This document shows positions 21,597 to 31,612 of a DNA stretch of 64,000 bases, piece by piece. The stretch spans positions 434,001-498,000 of the forward strand of contig JALJCQ010000033.1 in NCBI GenBank assembly GCA_023091665.1, written 5' to 3'. Numbering within the stretch: position 1 is the first letter of the stretch; the number at the start of each line of letters is the position of its first letter. The translations under genes and the position numbers were made by a program. Below the pieces are notes generated by a model, which did not search any database, was not told the DNA's origin, and was given only the letters and a program-made list of their open reading frames with translations. The stretch comes from Pythium myriotylum (taxonomy: Eukaryota; Oomycota; Peronosporomycetes; Pythiales; Pythiaceae).

Positions 21597-23335
21597 ATGG
21601 GCGAATCACGTAAGTCCATTTTCCGTTGAGAGCGAGGGAGTCCTTGCAGGTGAAGAGCCACGCCACTTCGCCCAACTCAGGAAATGTAGTACCTACTACC
21701 GTACAGGACTACAATTCAAGTCTTCGATTAGTGCCGTGGAGCCTTTCTGCTACATGCGACGGTGCCATTACGCTGACCAACCATCCTTTTATCCGATCTT
21801 AGGTGTGGTCCACAGGCTTATCGCCCGGGCATGTTGGCGTGCTGGCGACTCTCCTGGGATGGAGGTCTACCTCGAAGATTACCGCGCTCTCGTAGGCATC
21901 CTCGATGACGATGCCCGTCGTCTGGATGGGTACGCCGTACGAAGGGTCTGCCACGAGCTCGCTCGTATTGTGATGTGGAAACGGTCTGCGCGGCTGCAAC
22001 TTGTTGAGGACAGTATGCTCGAAAATCTCTTTCCATCCGTCAGTGCTTTGGTCAACACCAACGCCGGCGTAGTTATTGATTTTGCTCGCTTTCTGTGCCG
22101 ACTCATCTCTCTAAAAGGTGGTCACCGCTTCGGCCTCACTTGGGTTTTGACTTCTCTAACCTTAAAACATACCTGCAAGAACCCACGGAGCTTGATATTC
22201 AATCCAGAGTCACGGAGGCAGGATATCTTCGAACTTTCAGTCAGGCGCTGAGGTCGCACCCCCATCATCCCGAAGTTTTCAAAGAGATATGCCGAATTCT
22301 CACTCTACTTTGTTTCGATATGCCAAGTGCACCTCATGGTATGTGTATGCTACATAGATATCCGAATGAAGAGAAGCTTACCGCAGTGGTAACTCGTGGC
22401 AAGCTGACAATCAACTCGAGGCCGTTGAATGTGGGCTAGCAAGCGCGATACTAGATAGCTTCCGAGAATCGCCAACGAGGAGTGCTGATTTGGCAGCTCT
22501 TGGCTGCGAGGCCTTGCTCTCCATTGTGTATGAGAATGGTGCGATGAGTCTAAACATTGAGTGATGATCCACAGTGACTAAGCGGACTGTCACATGAGAA
22601 TAGCGGCTACGGCGAACCAGATCGTGAATGACTTCGGGATGATTGATCGACTTGGCGAGCTCTTTATTGAGCATGCCACCTCGCAAGAAATTGTAGTTGC
22701 TGTTGCACGAATACTCTTCCAGCTGACGACTTTACTACGTACCATGCGTTCTCTTTGTTAGTTGGCGTGATTCAGACTAACTGTTCTTCTCTGTTCAGCT
22801 GAGCTCAACGAACGCTTGGAAGAGCAGCCATTCGTCGAACGGATGCTCGACTTCATCGAGCTGAATCGCGAAAACTGCGATGCCTTGCACCTCTGGCATG
22901 TGCTCAAGTTCGTTGAGTATACTCTCCGCAACAGCGGTACGTCAAAGAGGCCCCATCTAAGTGGTAGTAGCCTTACCAGATATCGTCCCCGAAGAGAGAG
23001 CCAAGGACGAGTTCTGCCGGTGCCGAGGACCGATCGTCTTCATTCAAGCTGTTCAAAACGCGCGAGCTGGGGTCAAAGGGCAAACACAGCTTCTCGTTTG
23101 CTTGTACTACGTCGCGTGCATGGCATTTTGTCAGCTCGCCCTCGAAGGCAAACCACAGGAGTCACCGACGACTATCTCCGTGGGTCGAATAGGCCATCTC
23201 ATGCAGTCTGCTGCACATCAGTTTGCTCTTGAAATCCTCAAAACCTTCGGAAGTAATCACGCGCCCGTTGCCGAGCAGGCTGTTCGGCTGTTGGCTTTGG
23301 TCGCCGGCGTAGGTGAGAAGTTGATCCTTAGCTGA
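21597..23335 (+). CDS. Unrecognised all-helical (armadillo-like) protein, seven exons
   Basis: Seven exons (21597-21609, 21650-22117, 22180-22342, 22387-22538, 22604-22738, 22799-22936, 22968-23335) splice in phase to a 478-residue protein. I cannot name the family. It reads as consecutive amphipathic helices typical of HEAT/armadillo solenoids, for example MLENLFPSVSALV, VFKEICRILTLLCF, GCEALLSIVYEN, IVVAVARILFQL and MLDFIELNREN. No signal peptide or membrane helix is obvious. The first exon (MGESR) is tiny and least certain; a start inside exon 2 is possible. It sits between the divergent Myb and the co-directional LIN9 homologue, 285 bp upstream of the latter. A protein-interaction scaffold role is inference from the helical pattern alone. 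Confidence 0.65.
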
Positions 23336-23620
23336 TGAAAGAGCCTCGTTCTGATGCTCGCTGTTCCAGAGGCCAACCGCATCCCACTCACTCGTCTCGG
23401 GGCCTCGCGACAAGTCAAAGTTATTTACAATAGTACGAGCCACCGCGGCCTTCTCAGCCTTTGCGAGAGGGCCGTCGCCGCAATCGAAGTCACCTGAACG
23501 ATCTCCCAGCGTACCTTTAGTGGAAATTTCGGTTTGAATTTTCAGGAAAACAAAAGGAGTCGGTTTTAAGAGAGAAAGAATACGCACAAAGTCACTCATT
23601 TGACCGAAGCCGTCGCCGCG

Positions 23621-25819
23621 ATGCTGGCGAGCGAGCGCGTGCTAGGCCCGCGGTGGTCGCAGAAGGAGCTGCGGACGTTCTACATCCTGCTCAAGGCCTA
23701 CGGGAAGCAGTGGGAGCGACTCGAGGAGCGACTGCCGTCGCGCACGCACGCGATGATCCGCGCGCTCTACGACATGCACCGCGGCTACTTGTCGCTGCCC
23801 GAGGCCTCGGCCGAGGGCTTCTGCACGATCATGACGGACCACTACAAGAGTCTCGACGAACTCCAGCAACAGGAACTGGGGCCGCGGGACCCTCCGAGCG
23901 GAGCGGTGGAAGTGACGACGTCGGCAATGGACATCGACGCGACGCCGCATCCGCTCGCGGCACCGCCACCGCTCATGCTTCCGCCTCTGTCGATGGCGCT
24001 GACTGTGGAGGTTACACCATCGACGACCACGAAAGCCAAGGACGAGTCCTCGTCTGACACGAGATCGAAGAAGAAGCGGAAGCTGGAGCGGTTCCTGGCC
24101 AGAGAAGAACCAACTCGAGGCACCGGCGCCGCCTCCGATGCGACAGACGCAGCAGCATCTCATACTCTCCTTTCTAGCGATGTGAGAGGAGAAGACGCCA
24201 TAGTGAAGCAACGTTGTGCACGCACGAGGAAGATGATCAGCTGTTCGCGAACGCCGTTGAGTGTCAGCAGTGATCGTGTGCACTCGCCGAAGTTCAGACT
24301 ACCCTGGTTTTACTGGTTTTATTCCTACGTGGACATCGACTTTTTCGCGCACAATGAGTTCATCGAATGTTTGCAACGAATGCAGCTGGGGAACGTGAGT
24401 CTAGTCTTCCCACTTGGTAAATGCTGCTGACTCATGCACTAACGTCAATGCTTTGCAGCTGGTGAAAGCGGCGCGCCCGATCTGGTCCTCTGTTCGGTCA
24501 TCTATGGGGCACCCGCGGCGCCTGAGTCCGCGCTTTCTTGCAGAGGAGAAGCAAAAGCTCGAGCATTATCGGGAAGTCAAGCGCCGAGTCGACAATACTC
24601 CAGTGAGTGTCAGTGTCGCAAATGCCATGGCAATGTCACTGTTTCTGCTCTGAGTTGTGATCTGCCCTATATTATTCAGTCTACTCGTTGGCCGTACAAA
24701 CCACCGATAGCGTTGGCGAATGGGCTCCAAGTCCTAGGTATGCATGTTTATGATCGAGGATACTGTGCTTCGGTGGCAAAGCCTGACGAGTTATTCTATC
24801 AAAGCGCATCTATCGCATCCACCACGGTTCATGATGGGTGTCATTGAGAACTTCTCTGCTGTTGATGGTGTATGCAAAGTTCGCCTCGACAACAATGGCA
24901 GTCGTGTTTGCTCGCTCGACTCAATCATGATTTTACCGAGCGAGTGTATTGGAGATTTCAGCGCTAGTCCTAGCGGGCGATTGGGGTCAGACTCGGCGGC
25001 TCATACTATGCCAGAGCAGACCTACCAAGACAAGCTAGCAGCAATTGCGCTCGTCAAAGATCTTCTAAAGCGCAAGGAACTGCTGGTGAATGCCATGGCC
25101 AAAATGAACGTGCAGGCTCGAATTCTCCGCTACGATTTCAGCAAGGCCTCGAGCAACTCTTCCAGTGTTGAGACAACCTTCCAGCGTCAGTACGCCTGGC
25201 TCGTCGTCAACCTCGATGTCACTAATCGTTATCTGAGAGCTGCACTTCTCCGACTTCAAGATGCTTATCGAGTCACAAAGGTTCGCAAAATTGATTATCT
25301 GAGTTATCTCTCCCTCCCATAACTAACCATTAGTTGGTGGATAAGTCGGTTGGTACAGCGGCAACGTATATTCCAGGAAGCCTGTTGACTACATCAGCCG
25401 TGGAAATGGAGGGCCAACTCTTGACAGCGCACGAGGGAAATGAAGGTGTACTAACGTTGGAGCACATGAGATGGGCTGTGAACTTTCTCACAGTCAGCAG
25501 AAAGAAGGCCTCGGAGCTTGTGGCTGGCAAGACCAACTCAGATGGGCTCACCAATGACATTGACTCTAGTGTGGAGAATCACACTGCCTTGGCCTCGGAA
25601 ACCAAGGATCTCGTGGCGAACTGTATCTCACTGGCAAGTGTCGTTCAACGTGGCTCATCACCGACAATTCCGCCACTCATCACACAAAAGCTGATGGAGC
25701 GAATGTTTGAACTACTCACTCCTCGATTCGACTCGAACTTGGATCTATACGCCGAGCTGCAGTCAGCAGCTCAAGGGGTTGCATTAATGCAACGTCAAGC
25801 CCAGATCCAGCCTCAATAA
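23621..25819 (+). CDS. LIN9: LIN9/ALWAYS EARLY homologue (MuvB/DREAM core subunit)
   Basis: Chromatin-associated cell-cycle regulator of the LIN9/Mip130/ALY family. Exons 23621-24394, 24459-24602, 24680-24737, 24805-25280 and 25334-25819 join in phase to 645 residues. Residues about 10-55 form a SANT/Myb-like helix-turn-helix (RWSQKELRTFYILLKAYGKQW), an arrangement known from plant ALY proteins. The DIRP domain spans about 225-305 (LPWFYWFYSYVD..FFAHNEFIECL, then HPRRLSPRFLAEEKQKLEHYR). After splicing, a Tudor-like segment follows (HPPRFMMGVIENFSAVDGVCKVRLDN). The C-terminal third has helical stretches (LLKRKELLVNAMAKMN, RWAVNFLTVSRKK) matching the LIN9 coiled region. The first in-frame ATG after an upstream TAA is 23621. 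A Myb gene lies about 2.5 kb away, and Myb is a DREAM partner in animals and plants. Confidence 0.88.
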
Positions 25820-26061
25820 GGCACGAGCAAGTGCCAGTAGCTGCGCGAGGAATAGACAGCGAAGGGTTGAATAAAAGTCTCGTTCAAAGCGCCTCAATAT
25901 CATGATATCGGTTATTTGGTTGGAAGGAGTGGGTGTGAACGATGAGGTGTGAGAAGGTACGAGACTCATCTGTGCACAGAACTGACAAGTCAAGTTGTTC
26001 AATGCTTGGTCTTCGCAACACTTCAGACACATCATAACAAAATGAATCACTGAGTAGATCT

Positions 26062-26088
26062 GCGTCAACTACTGCCAATAGTTGACGC
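26062..26088. repeat. Perfect 9-bp inverted repeat
   Basis: GCGTCAACT (26062-26070) and its exact reverse complement AGTTGACGC (26080-26088) flank a 9-base loop. It touches the next palindrome at 26088, so the two form a double-hairpin unit. It could be a 3'-end or operator-like element, or a small inverted-repeat transposon scar. Confidence 0.75.
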
Positions 26089-26112
26089 CATGCCAATAGT
26101 CTATTGGCATGG
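26088..26112. repeat. Perfect 25-bp palindrome (12+1+12)
   Basis: CCATGCCAATAG, one T, then CTATTGGCATGG: a perfect inverted repeat with a single-base centre. It lies 269 bp after the LIN9 stop and 248 bp before the first permease ATG. A palindrome of almost the same geometry occurs at 28225-28251. The function is unknown. Confidence 0.85.
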
Positions 26113-26313
26113 TTCGTGGGGTGAAGTCAGATAGAGGATGTCCGATGATGACTTTGACGTTCTGTTCGAGACCAATCTGTACGACAAAACGCGACATTTG
26201 ACGAAGTCAACCCCTGTACCGCCGATTGACGGTCAGGGCGGTGGGAAGGGGGCTCTGCTCAGGATTTCACAATCACGATAGCTGGATGGAATGGCGTTGC
26301 AAGTCAGTGCCAG

Positions 26314-26329
26314 TCTCACTCTTCATTTT
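26314..26329 (+). promoter_or_regulatory. Oomycete-type initiator (Inr) upstream of first permease
   Basis: TCTCACTCTTCATTTT matches the oomycete transcription-start consensus GCTCATTYYNCAWTTT at 14 of 16 positions. It lies 31 bp before the ATG at 26361, a normal distance for these organisms, and so supports that start over the in-frame upstream ATG at 26226. Confidence 0.55.
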
Positions 26330-26360
26330 ACTCGGTATCGGCCTACTATACTTCGGGAAG

Positions 26361-28070
26361 ATGGCGTCTTTTTTCGATAATATCTTCCGTACCAAGCCAC
26401 TGCATGTCATTCGCGCCGAGGAGAACTCGCAGGACCTTCCACGCTCTCTATCGTTGTTCGACCTCATCTGCATCGGTGTTGGAGGCACTGTGGGCAGTGG
26501 AGTCTTCGCCACTACGGGTCAACTGATTTCACAGAATGCAGGCCCCGCCGCCTTCGTCTCGTGGGTAATCGCAGGCGTTGTGTGCCTTCTCAACGCGTTT
26601 GCGTACATGGAACTCGTAACACGTGTGCCGTCGTCAGGAAGCACCTACGCCTACTCATATCACGCACTGGGCGAACTTCCGGCAGTGATCGCAGCATGGC
26701 TAATCACACTCGAGTACGGCGTCTCTGGAGCAGGTGTTGCCCGCTCATGGGCAGGCAAAGTGCAAGATTGGCTAGTAGAAGATTATCCGGGCCATGACTT
26801 TGGGTGGATGAATCGTCGGAACACCAACTTTCTCGGTGCTGTTGTCATGGCGTTCTGTGTTTGTGTGTTGCTGATGGGGGTCAAGTTCGGCAAGTACTTC
26901 ATCAATACTGTCACCTCCATCAAGATTTGCGTGGTTCTCTTCATCATTATTGGTGGTTTTATTCTCATGGAGCCATCCAACTTGAAGCCTTTCGTTCCAG
27001 CCAGGGAGAATGGAAATTATGGCACCCAAGGGATCATCACCGCGTCATCTCTCGCGTTCTTCGGTTATGTCGGCTTTGACGAGGTGTGCTGTCTCGCAGC
27101 GGAGGCCAAGAACCCCAAGAAAGTCATGCCCCTCGCTGTTATGGGTGTGGTGAGCATCACAATGTTTCTGAGTTGCTTCGCGTCGCTCGTGCTTTCGGGC
27201 ATGGTCGACTACAAGAACGCCACCAACTTCTCCGCAGGCTTCAACGCGCAAGGTGCTAAATGGGCTGGTCAGATTGTCCACGCTGGAGAGGTTGGAACAA
27301 TGCCCGTGGTCGTGCTGGTTTCGTTCTTGGCGCAACCTCGTTTGAACTATGCGCTCGCATGTGACGGCCTGATGCCCCAGATATTTGCCAAGGTGAACGA
27401 TAAAGGTACCCTTTTTGTCAACACTCTGATCAGTGGCGCCTTCTTCACTCTGGTCGCGTTCTTCGTGCCATTTGACGTCTTGTGGGACATCGTCAATTTT
27501 GGTATTTTGCTTTCGTTTGTGATGTCCCAGTCGTCGCTCATTGTCGTGCGCATGCGGAAAGAATCACCCGTGGGCTCACGGGTCGGAATGTTCACCCTTG
27601 TCGTGTGTGGGTGTGTCGCGACTTTCTGCTTCCACATGGGGTGGGAAAAGCACCGGTCAACCGCTGCACTAGTGCTCGCTATTGTGGCTTTCGCTGGCTT
27701 CGTCGGCGCTACGCTATACCTCGCGCTCAAATGCCCTCAAGAACCAAACGACCCGAACAACTACTCAGCACCACTGGTGCCATTTCTACCAGCACTCGCA
27801 GTCCTTGCAGACTTCTATCTCATGTCCCAATTGGCGTTCCATAGCATCCTCTACTCTCTGTTGTGGGTTCTCGCGGCGATCGTCTCGTACTTTGCGTATG
27901 GCTACGGAAATTCAGCGGGCCGCACAGGCTGGGCAGCGCTTCTTGAATACGTTCCAAATGACCGCTCAAGTATACGCGAACCAATGTTGTCTATCAACTC
28001 CTTGACTCCATCGATCGACATCCAAGCCAAGGAAAAGGGGGCGACTCTGCCGACAATGGCGTCCAAGTAA
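26361..28070 (+). CDS. Amino-acid permease, APC superfamily, cationic amino acid transporter type (copy 1)
   Basis: Plasma- or vacuolar-membrane transporter of the APC/CAT family, expected to carry cationic or other amino acids. One exon, 569 residues, with about 12-14 hydrophobic helices. The first helix carries the family glycine motif GVGGTVGSGVFATTGQL after the cytosolic SLSLFDLICIG. Other family hallmarks are GPAAFVSWVIAG, FAYMELVTRVPSSGSTYAYSY, the GFDEVCCLAAEAKNPKK loop, and PRLNYALACDGLMPQIFAKV. The N-terminus FRTKPLHVIRAEE is shared with the two tandem copies. An initiator motif 31 bp upstream supports the ATG at 26361. The three copies lie head to tail, 26.4-33.3 kb. Substrate specificity cannot be read from the sequence. 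Confidence 0.9.
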   Translation: MASFFDNIFRTKPLHVIRAEENSQDLPRSLSLFDLICIGVGGTVGSGVFATTGQLISQNAGPAAFVSWVIAGVVCLLNAFAYMELVTRVPSSGSTYAYSYHALGELPAVIAAWLITLEYGVSGAGVARSWAGKVQDWLVEDYPGHDFGWMNRRNTNFLGAVVMAFCVCVLLMGVKFGKYFINTVTSIKICVVLFIIIGGFILMEPSNLKPFVPARENGNYGTQGIITASSLAFFGYVGFDEVCCLAAEAKNPKKVMPLAVMGVVSITMFLSCFASLVLSGMVDYKNATNFSAGFNAQGAKWAGQIVHAGEVGTMPVVVLVSFLAQPRLNYALACDGLMPQIFAKVNDKGTLFVNTLISGAFFTLVAFFVPFDVLWDIVNFGILLSFVMSQSSLIVVRMRKESPVGSRVGMFTLVVCGCVATFCFHMGWEKHRSTAALVLAIVAFAGFVGATLYLALKCPQEPNDPNNYSAPLVPFLPALAVLADFYLMSQLAFHSILYSLLWVLAAIVSYFAYGYGNSAGRTGWAALLEYVPNDRSSIREPMLSINSLTPSIDIQAKEKGATLPTMASK

Positions 28071-28935
28071 CCACTACAAGTAGAGCTCTCTGCATTGCAA
28101 ACATTATCGTGGATGCTAGTGTGCGGTACTTCATGTTTGTTTTGATCCAAGAACGACTCGTGGGTTCCGCATTCCACGTGGTGCGCGGTTGGGCAAGCAA
28201 GTTCGATCCTCAACCGAGGCACCACGATTAGATGGCAGTGCCATCTAATCGCATACAGTATGCGTGGCTCGTTTATGCGCGATTTCACTCTTGGGTACTC
28301 ACCTAATAAGCTCGTTGTGTGCATGTATCGTATCGGAATTTGTGGTATATCATTTTGTATAGGTCAATGTGAGAATGGCACACTGGGAGTTCAGGAGCCC
28401 TGCTCGCAGATATCAACTTCCACAGGCATGCGATATGACTGGCACTGCTGTATCCGTCTACGATGTTGAGGATGATGAGCTCGCAAGCACGCTCCCAGTT
28501 GCAGGCGAAGCTCCGCCATCCACCTCGAATCCGTGATCTGAGAGGATGAGACCACCACGAAGCACTTGGCGATGAGCGGGGCGATAGATGTCGTTTCATT
28601 TGAGCTGCTTCATAGCTAACCAAGCCTCAGTGCACGCGACATGCTTGTCTTGCTGGTGGAGACATGGCGCATTGACTCGATTCTGCACGTGCTGTGTTGA
28701 GAGCTCGTCACAGCTGCATGCGACCAGGCCCCTCAGATCAACACTCTCCTGCTCCGACGAACGATTTCTGTTCGACCGATTTGGCCAAACAAAGCACGGG
28801 GCGAAGAAGGCCAGTTCCACGCCAGACGCTTTGTGCGCCAGTCAGGCTGAATCCACACGCAGCACGTCCCGCTGTTTGTCTCCCCACTGCATTGCACAAA
28901 ATCGGAACTTGTTGGCATCCGCACACGCTTCCGCG
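28071..28935. other. Intergenic region, permease 1 to permease 2
   Basis: About 865 bp with no supported gene. An open frame runs in phase into permease 2 from 28588, but the extension is Cys/Ser-rich and has no counterpart in the other copies, so it is treated as 5' flanking sequence. A perfect palindrome lies at 28225-28251. Confidence 0.55.
28225..28251. repeat. Perfect 27-bp palindrome (13+1+13)
   Basis: CGATTAGATGGCA, one G, then TGCCATCTAATCG. It lies 155 bp after the stop of permease 1 and 685 bp before permease 2. Arm length and single-base centre match the element at 26088-26112, but the arm sequence differs. Confidence 0.85.
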
Positions 28936-30612
28936 ATGCCGAGTTTCCTGGAGAACATCCTTCGCACCAAGCCACTGAAAGTCATCCGCGCAGAGGAGAG
29001 CACATCCGAACTGCAACGATCGCTGACACTCTTCGATTTGGTCTGCATTGGCATCGGAGCAACAGTCGGTAGCGGAATCTTCGCGACAACCGGCCAGCTC
29101 ATCTCCGAGAATGCCGGTCCCGCTGCCGTCGTCTCGTGGATCATCGCCGGGATCGTATGCATCCTGAACGCGTTTGCCTACATGGAGTTGGTGACGCGCG
29201 TTCCGTCATCTGGAAGCACGTATGCATATGCGTATCATACGCTAGGTGAGTTGCCTGCAGTGATCGCAGCATGGCTCATCACACTCGAGTATGGTGTCTC
29301 CGGGGCTGGTGTTGCGCGCAGCTGGGCTGACAAGATGGAAGACTGGCTCAATGAGGACTATCCAGGCCACGATTTTCACTGGTTCAACCTCAAGCACGCT
29401 AATCTCCTTGCGGCACTTGTGATGGCGCTCAGCGTGATGGTCCTCCTTATGGGCGTTAAGTTTGGAAAGTTCTTCGTCAACACGATCACGTCCATCAAGG
29501 TTGTCGTCGTCCTCTTCATTATCATCGTAGGCTTTGCCGTGATGGAACCCACCAATCTGAAACCGTTCGTGCCAGCTCGTGAAGATGGCAACTACGGAAC
29601 TCAAGGAATCATCACCGCATCGTCACTCGCGTTCTTCGGTTATATCGGTTTTGACGAGGTGTGCTGTCTCGCGGCGGAGGCCAAGAACCCCAAGAAAGTC
29701 ATGCCCCTCGCTGTGATCGGTGTCGTGCTCAGCACCATGTTCATGAGCGTCTTTGCTTCTTTAGTGCTCTCGGGTATGGTCGACTACAAGGATGCAACCA
29801 ACTTCTCTGCGGGCTTCAATGCTCAAGGTGCTAAGTGGGCTGGTCAGATCGTCCATGCTGGCGAAATCGTTACCATGCCAGTAGTTGTCCTCGTCTCTTT
29901 CCTGGCACAACCTCGTTTGAACTATGCACTTGCGTGCGACGGTCTCATGCCTCAAATCTTCGCCAAGGTCGACGAAAAAGGCAGTCTCTACATGAACACG
30001 CTCATTAGCGGGGTGGTGTTCACGGCTGTCGCGCTCATCGTGCCATTCGACGTCTTGTGGGATATCGTTAGCTTCGGTATCTGTCTCTCGTTTGTCATGT
30101 CCAACTCGGCGCTGCTGATGGCACGCACGCGCGAAGCCTCACCGAGGACAGCTCCACTCGCGATCTCAGCACTCGTGGTCTGCGCCGTTGTATCCACGTT
30201 CTCATTTCAGATGGGCTACTCCAACAATGACTCGACTATCGCGCTCGTTGTCGCGATTATCTTCTTGCTTGGAGTCGTGGCCTCCTGCCTTTTCCTTGCC
30301 TTCAAGTGCCCACAGGAGGCGCTCGACCCCGAAAACTACAAGGCCCCACTCGTACCATTGCTACCGACTGTCTCTATCGTCGCCGACTTCTACCTCATGG
30401 CTCAGCTCAGTACGCAGGGTATCTACCTGTCGCTCGTTTGGATCGCCGTCGCGATACTTTCCTACTTCGTGTACGGCTACAGGCACTCGGCCGGCCGAGA
30501 TGGATGGTCCCAACGCCTCCAGAGCCTCCCGAAGGATCGTACGAGTGCTATGCGATCGCCACTGCTGTCGCTGAACGAAGTGAACCCGTCGATCAACACC
30601 ATGGTCAAGTGA
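28936..30612 (+). CDS. Amino-acid permease, APC superfamily, cationic amino acid transporter type (copy 2)
   Basis: Tandem paralogue of the preceding permease, 558 residues in one exon. It keeps the first-helix motif GIGATVGSGIFATTGQL, the RVPSSGSTYAYAYH segment, the GFDEVCCLAAEAKNPKK loop and RLNYALACDGLMPQIFAKV. ATG 28936 (MPSFLENILRTKPLKVIRAEE) aligns exactly with the starts of copies 1 and 3, so the longer in-frame extension from 28588 is rejected. The nucleotide match to copy 1 is far higher in some patches (around 29668-29720) than elsewhere, hinting at gene conversion. The C-terminus is Ser-rich and cytosolic (RSPLLSLNEVNPSINT). Substrate unknown. Confidence 0.9.
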   Translation: MPSFLENILRTKPLKVIRAEESTSELQRSLTLFDLVCIGIGATVGSGIFATTGQLISENAGPAAVVSWIIAGIVCILNAFAYMELVTRVPSSGSTYAYAYHTLGELPAVIAAWLITLEYGVSGAGVARSWADKMEDWLNEDYPGHDFHWFNLKHANLLAALVMALSVMVLLMGVKFGKFFVNTITSIKVVVVLFIIIVGFAVMEPTNLKPFVPAREDGNYGTQGIITASSLAFFGYIGFDEVCCLAAEAKNPKKVMPLAVIGVVLSTMFMSVFASLVLSGMVDYKDATNFSAGFNAQGAKWAGQIVHAGEIVTMPVVVLVSFLAQPRLNYALACDGLMPQIFAKVDEKGSLYMNTLISGVVFTAVALIVPFDVLWDIVSFGICLSFVMSNSALLMARTREASPRTAPLAISALVVCAVVSTFSFQMGYSNNDSTIALVVAIIFLLGVVASCLFLAFKCPQEALDPENYKAPLVPLLPTVSIVADFYLMAQLSTQGIYLSLVWIAVAILSYFVYGYRHSAGRDGWSQRLQSLPKDRTSAMRSPLLSLNEVNPSINTMVK

Positions 30613-31612
30613 AAGACGGTGGATCTCGCACCGAGCAGAAGTGGCCACAGAACTCCACACACCTACACTTCCACAGCTCTTCCCCACGCTGTCACCGCTG
30701 TCACGCCAGGAGTCAGCGCGTGTACACTACATGTACCGTAATGGCCCAGCATACACACGCGATGTGCTGCTAGCTTCATGGGTGACTCAGCTTGAAAACG
30801 TGGACGCGGCAAACAGCGCTGAACTCTTGACCCACTCTCATTTCTTTTTTGGTCCTCTTGTACGGCACCCATGGGCTCTCTCCGCAAATGGGATCATCTC
30901 GTTCAGTCCGGTGGCGGCGATCGTCCTCGACGTGGGCGTTTCGGAGCGCCGTATTGGCTCCCAGAACTGTGACGTGTCCACTCTCTAGTGCAGGTTGAGG
31001 AGGCAGCTCGGTGCTGCAAGCAGGTGAGACTCTCGCCTCTCTCCAGGAAAACTGCAATGCACGAGGTGAAACCCAGACCCTCACATACAAGTTGATGAAC
31101 GAAGCTATATCAATAATTGAAGTGTACGCATTAATGGAGGTGACAAAACGAGCTGAAGTAGGCGACGTCGCGAGCCCGAGCGATTCCGATGTATTTATTT
31201 CGAAAGGTCATAACTTGTTATCTATGGGATAGGCCGAGTCGCGACACACAGCCCCGAGAACTGTATCTTGACGAAAACTGGGCGGTTCTGGGGCAGAGCA
31301 TCACAAATCCAATTGCGCAAATGGTTCCTCCGCTGTTGTTGAGGACGAAGCCTCAGCGTGGTGCTGTGGCCAGGCGTGTGGGCAGCCGTGCGTCGGCCCT
31401 CTCTCCGCCAAACAATCTTTCCCCAAGTGATCAGTGCCCCGAGACCACTCCTGGATCCTCGTGTTGCTGCACGTCGTGGCCGCCGCTGTCGACTGATCAA
31501 AGGATTCGGGCGATCGGCCAATAGACGAGCACGCTGAAGTCACAGCTCTGCCGGTCCACGACTTCAGATCCCATTCTTGAATCGGCTAGCAAGACAAGAC
31601 CAACGCCGCTCG
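30613..31612. other. Intergenic region, permease 2 to permease 3
   Basis: 1.0 kb without a supported gene. Open frames here (for example 30641-30988 and 31189-31524) are low-complexity, lack family features and overlap each other on both strands. No palindrome like those upstream of copies 1 and 2 was found. Confidence 0.5.

Larger units (their letters stand above)
25820..26360. other. Intergenic region, LIN9 to first permease
   Basis: 540 bp with no supported gene. It contains two adjacent perfect inverted repeats (26062-26112) and an oomycete-type initiator (26314-26329), both listed separately. The short open frames on either strand look like chance. Confidence 0.6.

Noticed and set aside
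23162..23599. 145-codon minus-strand frame overlapping the end of the helical-repeat gene
   Set aside because: Its first part lies in the LIN9 upstream region and its last part is antisense to a well-supported exon; no features.
28588..28935. 116-residue N-terminal extension of permease 2
   Set aside because: Copies 1 and 3 start at the equivalent of 28936, and the extension is Cys/Ser-rich with no membrane-protein logic.
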